Positions 44,276 to 53,330 of a DNA stretch of 64,000 nucleotides are shown piece after piece; within the stretch, counting starts at the first letter, position 1, and every line of letters starts with the position of its first letter. Source of the DNA: Advenella sp048381675 (GTDB taxonomy: Bacteria > Pseudomonadota > Gammaproteobacteria > Burkholderiales > Burkholderiaceae_B). The notes beneath the pieces were generated by a model that saw only the letters and a program-made list of their open reading frames with translations, had not been told where the DNA came from and searched no databases. The stretch lies in contig NZ_JBLWIS010000001.1 in assembly GCF_048381675.1 (NCBI RefSeq), positions 62,001-126,000 on the forward strand, read 5' to 3'. The position numbers and the translations under genes were made by a program.

Positions 44276-45691
44276 TTAATGACAATTCAAGACAGACAGG
44301 CCAAAGGGATAGGGTGATTGCACAGGCATTTGGCGGATAATATCCTGCAGCGCAGACTGGACCATTTCCTCAAGGACAGGATGATAAAAAGGCATTTGCA
44401 GCAAAGAGGCTGCGGTTTCTTTGCGTTGAATGGCCCATGCCAGCAGGTGGGCCAAATGTTCGCCACGGGCAGTCATGCCGGCAGCGCCCAGTAAGGTGCC
44501 GTTTTCGGCGTCGGCATAAATATGCAGCAGGCTGTTTTCTTCATGCAAAACCCGGGCCCGGCCATTGCTGGAGCCCTGTGCCTTGCCGGTAATAATGTTG
44601 CGTTCTGTAAGGTTGCCAATAGTTTCACCCACACTGAAAACATCCGGATCTGAAAAGGCAATGCCCAAGGACACCATGCGTCTGAAGCAAACGGGGCTGT
44701 CTTGCACGGCATTGAAGCCGGCAATACTGCCTTCGGCACTGGCTTCATGCATTAAGGTTTTGCTGCCAGTGCAGTCGCCAGCGAGAAAGACCGGCAGGCC
44801 TGTGACCTGCATGGTATGCGGATTAAAGGAAGGGATGCCTTTGTCATTGAGTGGGAACCCGGCTTCCTGCAGGTTCAGGGAGTCAAGGTTGGGGCGACGG
44901 CCCAGTGCTGCCAGCAGCAGGTCTACCTGGGCTTGGCGTGCACCCGACTGTAAAAGTACCCCTTTGTCGACCAGGCTTACGGCGGTTGGCTGGCCAAGCC
45001 ATAACTCCATTTCCTGGCTGAAGCGCTGAATGGCCTGTTCGTTAATTTTAGGGTCAGCAATGCCTGCAATGGCCGGTGATAAATCAGCCCCCACCACCTT
45101 GATACCCAGGCGTGACAGGGCCAGGCCCATTTCCATCCCGATGGCGCCAAGCCCTAAAATACCAATACTGGCGGGTAGTTCTTTAAGTTCAAACAGTTCG
45201 TCAGTGCTGACGGTGTATTCCAGAACCGGATCAAGCCAGCCGGGTATGGCGGGTCGTGAGCCGTTGGCGATAATGACTTTCTTTGCAGAAACCAGGGTGG
45301 TTTGGTCGTTGTTGCTGACTTCCAGGGTCGTAGGGTTCAGAAAGCGTGCGGTGCCGGTTAAAAGATTGTCTTGTGCCGTTGAAATGGCCATATTGCTGGC
45401 CCGGCCTGCAAAGAAATCCCGCTGTTTTTGTAGCTGTGCCCAAGTGTCATTAAGTTTGTCTGCATCCAAAGCGGTGGCAGGGTTTTGCATATTTTCTTGC
45501 AATCGCTGGACAGCACCGGCATGCAAGGCCAGTTTTGATGGCATGCAGCCCACCCGTGCACACGTGGTGCCTAAAGGGCCCTTATCAATAAGAACGAACT
45601 GTTTATTGGCACGGCGTACTTCCCTAAGCGCATATAGGCCGGCAGTACCTGCGCCAATAATGGCAACATCGGTGTGTATGGTTTTGTGCAT
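44276..45691 (-). CDS. Dihydrolipoyl dehydrogenase-like flavoprotein disulfide reductase
   Basis: 471 aa. FAD motif IIGAGTAGLYALREV, redox disulfide in TTCARVGCMPSK (about residues 42-53), NAD motif GLGAIGMEMGLALSRLG near 178, and a C-terminal His-Glu pair in YHPVLEEM. It is a stand-alone gene with no 2-oxoacid dehydrogenase E1/E2 nearby, so its partner is unclear; mercuric or other disulfide reductase activity cannot be excluded. An AT-only inverted repeat lies upstream at 45737-45771. Confidence 0.9.
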   Translation of the reverse strand: MHKTIHTDVAIIGAGTAGLYALREVRRANKQFVLIDKGPLGTTCARVGCMPSKLALHAGAVQRLQENMQNPATALDADKLNDTWAQLQKQRDFFAGRASNMAISTAQDNLLTGTARFLNPTTLEVSNNDQTTLVSAKKVIIANGSRPAIPGWLDPVLEYTVSTDELFELKELPASIGILGLGAIGMEMGLALSRLGIKVVGADLSPAIAGIADPKINEQAIQRFSQEMELWLGQPTAVSLVDKGVLLQSGARQAQVDLLLAALGRRPNLDSLNLQEAGFPLNDKGIPSFNPHTMQVTGLPVFLAGDCTGSKTLMHEASAEGSIAGFNAVQDSPVCFRRMVSLGIAFSDPDVFSVGETIGNLTERNIITGKAQGSSNGRARVLHEENSLLHIYADAENGTLLGAAGMTARGEHLAHLLAWAIQRKETAASLLQMPFYHPVLEEMVQSALQDIIRQMPVQSPYPFGLSVLNCH

Positions 45692-46040
45692 GGTATTCCT
45701 TGCTGTAAAAAGAGTCGTAATGGCTTACAGGTAAATATTATATAAAATAATATAATATATTTTTATATAATTATTTGTTCAGAATCAATGTGCATGGAAA
45801 ATAGTTGCGTCTCGTCACTGTTTCTTTATCTTGTTACGGATGTTGGCAAGGCTTGTTGCCTGGTATGGGTTTGTGGCCCATAAACGGTTGATCAATCCAT
45901 TAATTGCGTGTAGCCTTATTGTTACTCGCTAGCGGTTCAGGCTGGTGTTTTCTGCCAGGGCAGGGGGCGCAGACTGTATCGACACATGTTATAAAACGAT
46001 CAACCTCTGTGCAAGCAGAGGTTTTTTTGTAGGAAAATAG
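45692..46040. other. Intergenic region with AT palindrome and leader terminator
   Basis: 349 bp between divergent genes. It contains the AT-only inverted repeat at 45737-45771 (ATTATATAAAATA versus TATTTTTATATAAT) near the flavoprotein start, and a terminator at 46002-46028 just before the next gene. No coding region seen. Confidence 0.6.
46002..46028 (+). terminator. Leader terminator / attenuator before the amino-acid binding protein
   Basis: AACCTCTG, loop TGCAAG, CAGAGGTT and a run of seven T, ending only 12 nt before the ATG and 2-3 nt before the Shine-Dalgarno sequence. Either it ends an upstream small RNA or it attenuates the gene. Confidence 0.75.
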
Positions 46041-46820
46041 ATGAATATCAAACCTTTGATTTTGGCTGGCATGCTTGCCATGGCCTCTGTTACCAGTGTG
46101 GCCCAGACCAACGAAACATTAAAAATTGGCGTAGAGGCGCTTTATCCACCCTTCGAAAGCAAGGCCCCCGATGGTACGCTGATTGGTTTCGATATCGAGT
46201 TGGGGGAGGCAGTCTGTGCCAAAATGCAGGTCACCTGTGAATGGGAAGAAACCAGTTTCGATGGCCTGATTCCCGCCCTGAATGCACGCAAGTTCGATTT
46301 CATCAACTCTGCCATGGACATTACGGCAGCCCGTCAAAAGGTTATTAACTTTACCCAGCCCGTTTATGTGGTCCCCAGCCAGTTGTTGGTTAAAAAAGGT
46401 TCAGGCTTGCAGCCAACTCCAGAAAGCCTGAAAGATCTGTCAATCGGCGTATTGCAGGGTTCTTCTCAGGAAGCCTTTGTGCGCAAGCACTGGGGTAAAA
46501 AGGGCGTGAAAATCGTGTCTTACGCTGCACAAGACCAAATTTATCAGGATCTGGCTAATGGCCGTATTCACGGGGCAGTGCAAAATAGTCCGAGCGCCCT
46601 GGAAAGTTTCCTGAATCGCCCTGAAGGTGCCGAGTATGAGTTGGTTGAACCTTTGTTGCATGACCCGGATATTTTTGGTGAGGGTATTGCTTTTGGTTTG
46701 CGTAAAAATGATAAAGCGTTAAAACAACGCCTGGATGCCGCCATTCAGGAGTTGAAAAATGACGGTACTATAGGCAAACTGTCAGAAAAGTATTTCAATG
46801 CCAATTGGGTAGCGAAGTAA
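46041..46820 (+). CDS. Amino-acid ABC transporter periplasmic binding protein
   Basis: 259 aa, HisJ/ArgT/AotJ class. Signal peptide residues 1-21 (ends SVAQ region), then LKIGVEALYPPFESKAPDGTLIGFDIELGEAVC, the conserved cationic amino-acid binder opening. C-terminal EYELVEPLLHDPDIFGEGIAFGLRK is also typical. Likely ligand is arginine, ornithine, lysine or histidine. No permease or ATPase genes are adjacent; an aminotransferase gene follows by 29 bp. Confidence 0.93.
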   Translation: MNIKPLILAGMLAMASVTSVAQTNETLKIGVEALYPPFESKAPDGTLIGFDIELGEAVCAKMQVTCEWEETSFDGLIPALNARKFDFINSAMDITAARQKVINFTQPVYVVPSQLLVKKGSGLQPTPESLKDLSIGVLQGSSQEAFVRKHWGKKGVKIVSYAAQDQIYQDLANGRIHGAVQNSPSALESFLNRPEGAEYELVEPLLHDPDIFGEGIAFGLRKNDKALKQRLDAAIQELKNDGTIGKLSEKYFNANWVAK

Positions 46821-46849
46821 TCAGCCACCTTTAACGCCAGGATGTCATT

Positions 46850-47992
46850 ATGCAGATAAAGTCCAAGTTTGCCTCTACCGGTGGCAATATTTTCAGTGCT
46901 ACCGATGATTTATTAACGCAATATGGTGCCATCAACCTGGCGCACGGTACCCCTGATTTTCCGTTCTCTCAAGAGCTTATTGAAAATGCCCATGAAGCCA
47001 TGCAGGAAGAAGGCAGCTTGCAGGCACCATGGGCGGGGTTAATGGCTTTGCGTGAAAAAATTGCCGACAAGATTTCATTTCTATATACCCATAGCTACCA
47101 TCCCGACACTGAAGTAACGGTGATGCCCAGTGCCAAAGAGGCCTTGTTTGCAAGCATTGCCGCGGTTGTGCATGCAGGTGATGAGGTGATTTATTTTGAA
47201 CCTTCATTTGACAGCTATGCGGCGATGATTTGCATGCAGGGCGCTGTACCGGTGGCCATCAGGCTGGAAGCCCCAGATTTTAAGCCAGACTGGAATCAGG
47301 TAAAAGCCAAAATCAATGCCAGGACCCGCATGATTATCATCAATTCACCCCATAATCCGACGGGATCGGTGTTGTCTGAAGATGATGTGCAGGCTTTGCA
47401 AGCATTGGTGAAAGACAGCAATATTATTATCTTGTCTGACGAGGTCTACGAGCATCTGGTTTTTGATGAGGACGTGCATCGTTCAATGTCCTCTTACCCA
47501 GACCTGGCCGCGCGTTCTATTGTAGTCACGTCGTTTAGCAAGGTGTTTCAGGTCAGTGGCTGGCATGTTGCTTATTGCGTGGCTCCAGCTTTTCTTACGC
47601 AGGAAATCCGCAAGGTTCAGCAGTATGTAATGTTCCCGGCCGACACGCCTATGCAGTATGCGCTGTCTGCCATTATGGAGCAGCCCAATCATTACCTGAC
47701 TTTATCTACCATTTACCAGGAAAAGCGGGATTTGCTGGTGCAAGCGTTGAAGTCTTCCCGGTTTGAGTTGTTACCCAGCAAGGGAGGCTATTTCATGCTG
47801 GCTGGTTTTGGGCATTTCAGTGATTTGTCTGATGTGGACATGGTCAGGAAACTCATTGTGGATCATGGCGTGGCTACCTTGCCATTGTCGGCGTTTTATT
47901 CAGATGGCACTGACCAGGCAGTAATCCGGTTGACGTTTTCCAAAGATGACGAAACACTGCTGGAAGGCGCACGGCGTTTGTGTGAGGTTTAA
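46850..47992 (+). CDS. Class I/II aminotransferase, methionine aminotransferase-like
   Basis: 380 aa, PLP fold type I. NSPHNPTGSVLSEDDVQAL near residue 163 and the Schiff-base lysine in VTSFSKVFQVSGWHVAYCVAP near 225 (FSKVF). N-terminal INLAHGTPDFPFSQELIENAHEAM places it near YbdL-type methionine (or aromatic) aminotransferases. Probably co-transcribed with the binding protein in front. Moderate confidence in substrate. Confidence 0.92.
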   Translation: MQIKSKFASTGGNIFSATDDLLTQYGAINLAHGTPDFPFSQELIENAHEAMQEEGSLQAPWAGLMALREKIADKISFLYTHSYHPDTEVTVMPSAKEALFASIAAVVHAGDEVIYFEPSFDSYAAMICMQGAVPVAIRLEAPDFKPDWNQVKAKINARTRMIIINSPHNPTGSVLSEDDVQALQALVKDSNIIILSDEVYEHLVFDEDVHRSMSSYPDLAARSIVVTSFSKVFQVSGWHVAYCVAPAFLTQEIRKVQQYVMFPADTPMQYALSAIMEQPNHYLTLSTIYQEKRDLLVQALKSSRFELLPSKGGYFMLAGFGHFSDLSDVDMVRKLIVDHGVATLPLSAFYSDGTDQAVIRLTFSKDDETLLEGARRLCEV

Positions 47993-48033
47993 ATTCTTTA
48001 AGCTTGTTATAGGTGTGGTAAGGGCAGCCCGGC

Positions 48034-48047
48034 GCAGCGACTTCGGC
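48034..48047 (+). repeat. Stem-core element, truncated copy (5' half of core)
   Basis: GCAGCGACTTCGGC matches the first half of the 36-nt core seen in four full copies. The right half and right arm are missing, and a REP-like palindrome starts 8 nt downstream. Confidence 0.6.
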
Positions 48048-48054
48048 TCGTGCT

Positions 48055-48080
48055 CACTCCCACGCTCTTGCGTGGGAGTG
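48055..48080. repeat. REP-like palindrome, copy 13
   Basis: CACTCCCACGC / GCGTGGGAGTG. The outer bases are ACT/AGT instead of GTT/AAC, so both arms changed together. Confidence 0.85.
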
Positions 48081-48125
48081 AATGCGTTTCTGCATGTGAG
48101 TGAATACATGGTATGTGCAGGTCTG

Positions 48126-48150
48126 CATTCCCACGCGGACCGTGGGAATG
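48126..48150. repeat. REP-like palindrome, copy 14
   Basis: CATTCCCACG / CGTGGGAATG around a short loop. Confidence 0.8.
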
Positions 48151-48199
48151 AGTACCGGCGGTAATTAGCGCACACCGGTAGCAAATAAAATCTGCAGTC

Positions 48200-49159
48200 T
48201 TATTGAACCTTAATATCAGATTCTTTCACAATATTTCCATATAGCTCGGAATCCTTTTTAATCAGCTCACTCAATGCTGCCGGTGTACTGCCAACTGGCA
48301 CAAAACCCGCACTCTTGAACTTCTTAATCACCTCTGGGTCTTTAACCACCTCGGCAATTTCCTTTGAAACCCGATTGGTAATCTCTTCAGGGGTGCCCGC
48401 TGGTGCCAGCAATGCCACCCATGAATTCATCTTGAAGCCCTTGAAACCAGATTCGTCCAGCGTAGGCACCGACTCTTCGCCTTCATACTTGTCTAAAGAC
48501 GTCACACCCAGCACATTCAACTTGCCTTCTTTTGCATAAGGCATGGGTACCAGGATTGGGTCAAATACCATGGAAACCTGTCCGCTTAACAAATCTGCCA
48601 GGATAGGAGCGCTGCCTTTATAGGGGATATGGTTCATCTCAAGACCCGTTATTTTTGCAAAATGCGCGCCGGTTAAATGCGCACTGGAACCAATGCCGCT
48701 TGAGGCATAATTCAACGGATTTTTCTTGCCATACTCAACCAGTTCTTGCACTGAATTAACCGGCAGTTTCTTGCTGGTAAACAGGAACAACGGCAAATCG
48801 GCAATATGCGAAACCGGCGCGAAATCATCATTGGTATAAGTGAGTTTATACAAATGAGGATTGGCGGAATAAGCGGCCAATACCGTTACAAATGTATAGC
48901 CATCGGGCTTTGCGCGGGCTACCTGTGCGGTTCCAATGGTACTGTTGGCGCCGGGCTTGTTTTCTACCACAATGGTTTGTCCCAGGCGGTCAGACAATTT
49001 CTGCATAACCACCCGCGATACCGTATCGGTAGAACCGCCAGGGGTGTAAGGCACAATCACTGTAATAGGCTTGGATGGCCACTTATCTTGGGCGACTGCT
49101 GTTTGTGTAAATATAAGCGGACTAAGCGCGGTCAATGTTGCCAATACCACTTTTTTCAT
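48200..49159 (-). CDS. Bug/TctC-family periplasmic substrate-binding protein
   Basis: 319 aa from the ATG at 49159, which has AAGGAG upstream and begins a signal peptide (residues 1-23, ending TAVAQ); the frame is open earlier but without start signals. Mature DKWPSKPITVIVPYTPGGSTDTVSR and VVENKPGANSTIGTAQVA are the Bug binding loops. Ligand unknown. It is divergent from another Bug gene at 49377. No TctAB membrane genes nearby. Confidence 0.94.
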   Translation of the reverse strand: MKKVVLATLTALSPLIFTQTAVAQDKWPSKPITVIVPYTPGGSTDTVSRVVMQKLSDRLGQTIVVENKPGANSTIGTAQVARAKPDGYTFVTVLAAYSANPHLYKLTYTNDDFAPVSHIADLPLFLFTSKKLPVNSVQELVEYGKKNPLNYASSGIGSSAHLTGAHFAKITGLEMNHIPYKGSAPILADLLSGQVSMVFDPILVPMPYAKEGKLNVLGVTSLDKYEGEESVPTLDESGFKGFKMNSWVALLAPAGTPEEITNRVSKEIAEVVKDPEVIKKFKSAGFVPVGSTPAALSELIKKDSELYGNIVKESDIKVQ

Positions 49160-49376
49160 TGTTGAGGTCTCCTTGGTTTGTTCTGCATAGCGAAACTTAA
49201 TTTTATTTATTAGGGTTAATGATAGATGTTTTAAATGAAAAAATCCAACTATGATTGATTCAAGAGTGGAAATCCTTGATGTATGCATGAAATGGTTCCG
49301 CTATCTGTTTATTACCTTAAATAAGCGTTTGGTTGCCGTAATTTTTTATAAAAATAAAACAATCAGGAAGTGAGAC

Positions 49377-50351
49377 ATGAAGTTCAAGTTGCAAGTAATT
49401 AAACCCGTCATCTTGCCCGTAATGATTGCGGGCCTCGTGTTTGGGGCGCCAGCGTTTGCCCAAGACAGCTATCCCTCCAAACCCATTACCATTATTGTAC
49501 CTTACGCCCCTGGTGGTACGACTGACCTGATTGCCAGGGCCATGGCAGACAGCCTTTCTCGCCAGCTTAAGCAGACCGTGGTGATTGAAAATAAATCGGG
49601 GGCGGCCGGTTCCATGGGGGCCAATGAAATGGTGACCACCCGTCCTGACGGTTATCGTTTGGCTTTGTCGCCGGTGGGTATTTTTCGCCAGCCTTATTTG
49701 CAGCAAACCCGTTATGATCCCATCAAGGATTTAACTTATATTGCCGCCTTTGCAGAATACGACTTTACTATTTCCGTGGCGGCCGATTCTCCGATTAAAA
49801 GCATTAAAGAGTTGGTGGAGCATGCTCGAAAAAATCCGGGTGACATCGACTATGGAACACCGGGACGATTTACCGGCAATCATGTGGTCATGACTGAACT
49901 GGGTACAGCGGTCAATGCAAAATTTACCCATATCCCTTATAAGGGCGATGCTGAAAACGTGGGGGCGCTTATGGGCGGGCACATTAAAACATCGGTCGTG
50001 TCCAATAGCGTGATTCCCTTTGTGCAGGCGGGCAAGGTCAGGATTTTGGCAACGGTTGCCGAAGAACGTCCCGACGCCTTTGCCGATTATCCTACCCTTA
50101 AAGAGCTGGGGTATCCCGTCGTGATCCGTTCTCCACTGGGTTTGGCAGGTCCCAAAGGCTTGCCTGAAAATATTGTGGCTACACTGGAGAAGGCGGTAAA
50201 AGTGGCCATGGATGACCCGGCAGTTACCAAAGTCCTTAAAGACTATGGCATTCGAACCGACTATATGGATGCCGCCCAGTATACAGAGTTTGCGCGCAAG
50301 ACATTCGACGAGGAGCGCAGTATTGTAGAAAGGATGAAACAGGAATCCTGA
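49377..50351 (+). CDS. Bug/TctC-family periplasmic substrate-binding protein
   Basis: 324 aa. Signal peptide residues 1-27 (ends APAFA), then DSYPSKPITIIVPYAPGGTTDLIARAMADS. It shares GSMGANEMV, SPVGIFRQPYLQQTRYDPIKDL and GPKGLPENIV with the next gene, so the two are clear tandem paralogues. The ATG lies 2-3 nt after a weak GAAG site. Ligand unknown. Confidence 0.94.
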   Translation: MKFKLQVIKPVILPVMIAGLVFGAPAFAQDSYPSKPITIIVPYAPGGTTDLIARAMADSLSRQLKQTVVIENKSGAAGSMGANEMVTTRPDGYRLALSPVGIFRQPYLQQTRYDPIKDLTYIAAFAEYDFTISVAADSPIKSIKELVEHARKNPGDIDYGTPGRFTGNHVVMTELGTAVNAKFTHIPYKGDAENVGALMGGHIKTSVVSNSVIPFVQAGKVRILATVAEERPDAFADYPTLKELGYPVVIRSPLGLAGPKGLPENIVATLEKAVKVAMDDPAVTKVLKDYGIRTDYMDAAQYTEFARKTFDEERSIVERMKQES

Positions 50352-50478
50352 TCTGTTAAGGGGGAATATCAGTCATTACATTGGCTCCCTGCCCACAAGG
50401 GTAGGGTTTGAGTTTGCTTGGCTCAATTTCAGTTTCTTGCGCTAAATCATTCCACGATGCGAAACATGGTTTTATAAT

Positions 50479-50508
50479 GTTGATTCAATCAGCGTTGATT
50501 CAGTCAGC
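50479..50508. repeat. Two 15-bp direct repeats upstream of a Bug gene
   Basis: GTTGATTCAATCAGC is followed at once by GTTGATTCAGTCAGC. It lies about 100 bp before the next gene and may be a regulator site. Confidence 0.4.
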
Positions 50509-50602
50509 GAGTCTGATGATAGAATATGCAGATATGCTTAGTTTACTTACCGGGCGCTGTGCCTGATATTATTCCGACAATGGAAGCAGGAGATAGTAAT
50601 AA

Positions 50603-51571
50603 ATGAAAAGATTTTGTAAATTGGCTGTATTAAGCACTGCCATAGGCGCTGCTTTTTTTACCCCAGTAACCATGGCGAAGGGTGCTGAAAATTACCCTAG
50701 CAAGCCTATTACATTGGTTGTTCCTTATGCTGCCGGCGGTACCACCGATCTGATCGGTCGTGCGCTGGCCAACAGTATGGAACGTCAGCTTGGGCAAACC
50801 ATTGTGGTAGAGAACAAACCAGGCGCTGCCGGCTCCATGGGCGCTAATGAAATGGTTAATACCAAGCCAGACGGCTACAAACTGGCCTTGACGCCAGTAG
50901 GTATTTTCCGCCAGCCTTACTTGCAGAAAACCCGTTACGACCCCGTCAAGGATCTTAGTTATATTGCGGCTTTTGCCAGTTATGACTTCGCGCTGGGTGT
51001 TAATGCGGACTCGCCATATAAAACGCTTGATGATCTGCTTAAGCAGGCCAAAGCAAAGCCCCGTGAGTTGACAATCAGTTCCCCTGGCCGTTATTCCGGC
51101 AACCACGTGGCCATTGTTGAATTGGCCAAGGCAGCGGGCGTTGAAGTTACCCACGTTCCTTACAAATCAGACTCTGAAGCCATCGGAGCCTTGATGGGTG
51201 GGCATTTGGATGCGGTTATGTCTACCAACGTGATTATTCCATTCATGGAGTCTGGCAAGTTGCGTGTCTTGGGTGTTGCGGCAGAAAAACGCCCCGAGGC
51301 CTATGCGGATGTTCCAACTTTAACCGAAGCAGGCTATTCAGTGGTTATTCCGTCTCCATTGGGTATCGCTGGTCCAAAAGGTTTGCCACAGGAAATTGTT
51401 GAGAAACTGGATCTGGCTGTGAAAGCTGCCATGGAAGATCCTGTCTTCTTGAAGGTCATTAAAGATTACGGTGTAAGAACCTACTATATGGACAACAAGG
51501 CTTACACCCAGTTTGCGATCGATAACTTTGAGAATGAAAAAGACGTTATCGAAAGAATGGGCAACGAGTAA
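50603..51571 (+). CDS. Bug/TctC-family periplasmic substrate-binding protein
   Basis: 322 aa. Signal peptide residues 1-25 (ends VTMA). Mature ENYPSKPITLVVPYAAGGTTDLIGRAL and GSMGANEMVNTKPDGYKLALTPVGIFRQPYLQKTRYDP are almost the same as in the gene at 49377, indicating gene duplication with retained binding loops. Separate promoter (250-bp gap) and its own terminator at 51594. Ligand unknown. Confidence 0.94.
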   Translation: MKRFCKLAVLSTAIGAAFFTPVTMAKGAENYPSKPITLVVPYAAGGTTDLIGRALANSMERQLGQTIVVENKPGAAGSMGANEMVNTKPDGYKLALTPVGIFRQPYLQKTRYDPVKDLSYIAAFASYDFALGVNADSPYKTLDDLLKQAKAKPRELTISSPGRYSGNHVAIVELAKAAGVEVTHVPYKSDSEAIGALMGGHLDAVMSTNVIIPFMESGKLRVLGVAAEKRPEAYADVPTLTEAGYSVVIPSPLGIAGPKGLPQEIVEKLDLAVKAAMEDPVFLKVIKDYGVRTYYMDNKAYTQFAIDNFENEKDVIERMGNE

Positions 51572-51593
51572 TTGACGTTGTTGTTCAGTTAAA

Positions 51594-51623
51594 AAAAGTC
51601 CAGCCAAATGGCTGGACTTTTTT
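51594..51623 (+). terminator. Rho-independent terminator after the Bug gene
   Basis: AAAAGTCCAGCC, loop AAAT, GGCTGGACTTTTTTT. It is flanked by A and T on both sides, so it may act on both strands. Confidence 0.9.
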
Positions 51624-51690
51624 ATTGATTATTTGCTGTGGCAAAAGCGCTATAAATGCTTGCGCAAGGCGCAGGAAGCTATAAGGCTAA

Positions 51691-51747
51691 TTGCCTGCCT
51701 GAACAACCGGGTGCGGAGCGCTTCGCCACCAGTTGTTTGGCATGCAA
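51691..51747. repeat. Imperfect hairpin in convergent gap
   Basis: Arms TGCCTGCCTGAACAAC and GTTGTTTGGCATGCA pair with wobble and a bulge around a GC-rich centre (GGTGCG...CGCCACC). It is similar in layout to the stem-core elements but differs in sequence. Confidence 0.4.
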
Positions 51748-51750
51748 AAA

Positions 51751-52344
51751 TCAGGCAAAAACGCGGAAACGTTCTGCGTCATCCATGAATGCTTTTTCAG
51801 CAGCAGGTGCTTCGATGCTGCCGAAAGGCATTTGCGCGCGCAGTTTCCAGCTCGCGGGCAGGTTCCAGCGGGTCAGGGTTTGTTCGTCAATGATTGGGTT
51901 GTAGTGTTGCAGTGAAGCACCAATCTTGTGGTCTGCCAAAGCCAGCCATACAGCGTGCTGGGCAATGCCTGAAGCCTGCTCTGACCATACCGGGAAATTG
52001 TCTGCATAAGCGGCAAATTTCTCTTGCAGGCCTTTGACCACGTTTTGGTCTTCAAAGAACAGAACGGTGCCGTAACCTGCCTTGAAGCTGTTGATTTTGG
52101 CTTCAGTGGCAGGGAAGGCGTCTGCAGGCACAATAGCGCGCAGGGTGTCTTTAACAATTTCCCAGAAAGCCTCGTGTTCAGCGTTGAACAGGATCACGGC
52201 ACGCGAGCTTTGTGAGTTGAAAGAGGAAGGTGAGTTGCGGATGGCTTCCTTGATGACGGATTCAATAGTGCTGTTGTCTTCGGTGACGTTGCGGCCCAGT
52301 GCGTAGATACTGCGGCGGGATTTCAATTTATCTAAAAAACTCAT
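51751..52344 (-). CDS. Nitroreductase-family oxidoreductase
   Basis: 197 aa. SRRSIYALG near residue 9, SPSSFNSQSSRAVILF near residue 38 and the C-terminal PFGS segment fit the FMN-dependent nitroreductase family (HBN/oxidoreductase subgroup). A likely role is two-electron reduction of nitro or quinone compounds with NAD(P)H. Monocistronic. The stop codon is close to a convergent Bug gene, separated by a terminator and a hairpin. Confidence 0.9.
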   Translation of the reverse strand: MSFLDKLKSRRSIYALGRNVTEDNSTIESVIKEAIRNSPSSFNSQSSRAVILFNAEHEAFWEIVKDTLRAIVPADAFPATEAKINSFKAGYGTVLFFEDQNVVKGLQEKFAAYADNFPVWSEQASGIAQHAVWLALADHKIGASLQHYNPIIDEQTLTRWNLPASWKLRAQMPFGSIEAPAAEKAFMDDAERFRVFA

Positions 52345-52443
52345 GTCTAACCCTTTTGAAAAAAATAATTATGTAGTTCCTGTTCATTTTTTTCTTGCCA
52401 TTCGGAACCTGACATGGCAAGTAAACTGTTCATGGCCGCCAGT

Positions 52444-53148
52444 TTAACTGGCGCTCATGTCAAATAATATGACTTCGGCATGACTGGCTTGCTGAATTTG
52501 CACCAGCGGTTCGGCAGACAGTTTAAGCGCGTCACCGGTATGCAGTTCCTGGCCATTAATGGTGATGTCGCCCTTAACGACATGGATATAGGCAATACGG
52601 TCATTGGCCAGGGTATATTCTGATACCTGGTTCCCGTTGAAAATGCCGGCATACAGTTTAGCATCTTGATGAATGCGCACTGAGCCCTGCTCGCCGGTTT
52701 CAGAGGCGATCAGGCACCACTTGTCTTGTTTGGCTTCATCGTCAAAGACCGCTTCTTCATAACTTGGCTCAATATCTTTTTGGTTGGGATATAACCAGAT
52801 TTGCAGAAAATGTGCGGTTTCATTGGCTGAAGGGTTGAATTCGCTGTGCAAGACGCCAGTTCCGGCACTCATGCGCTGAATTTGGCCACGGCGCAAAATA
52901 GAGCCATTACCCATACTGTCTTTGTGTTCAAGTGCACCTGATAGCACATAGCTGACAATTTCCATGTTTTCATGGCCGTGCGTCCCAAAGCCTTGGCCTG
53001 GGTCTACTTTGTCTTCATTAATTACGCGCAGCGGTCCAAAACCCATTTGCTTGGGGTTGTAGTAGCTGCCAAATGAAAATGAGTGATGGCTATCTAACCA
53101 GCCGTGCTGGACGTGCCCTCGTTCATGACTTCTGGTAATAGATAACAT
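52444..53148 (-). CDS. Pirin-family protein (YhaK-like)
   Basis: 234 aa, bicupin. Metal-binding region in the first cupin: FGTHGHENMEIVSYVLSG (His, His, Glu) and SAGTGVLHSEFN. Such proteins can have quercetin 2,3-dioxygenase activity or act in redox sensing. It is divergent from a LysR gene (182-bp gap), a common arrangement in which the LysR protein controls pirin. Confidence 0.92.
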   Translation of the reverse strand: MLSITRSHERGHVQHGWLDSHHSFSFGSYYNPKQMGFGPLRVINEDKVDPGQGFGTHGHENMEIVSYVLSGALEHKDSMGNGSILRRGQIQRMSAGTGVLHSEFNPSANETAHFLQIWLYPNQKDIEPSYEEAVFDDEAKQDKWCLIASETGEQGSVRIHQDAKLYAGIFNGNQVSEYTLANDRIAYIHVVKGDITINGQELHTGDALKLSAEPLVQIQQASHAEVILFDMSAS

Positions 53149-53330
53149 GTCATATTCCTTAAATATAAGATCAGATTATTTGAAAATCTATGTTTCTTAT
53201 AAAAGCTGTTTAAATTCGGTATGTGGGTATTATGATGTAATTAGTCCGGTTTGAAAAACGGAATGTTTTGTGGGGTATCATCAAAAAATTTGAATATAAT
53301 CACCAGAAGAAAACCAATTAAGGATTTGTC

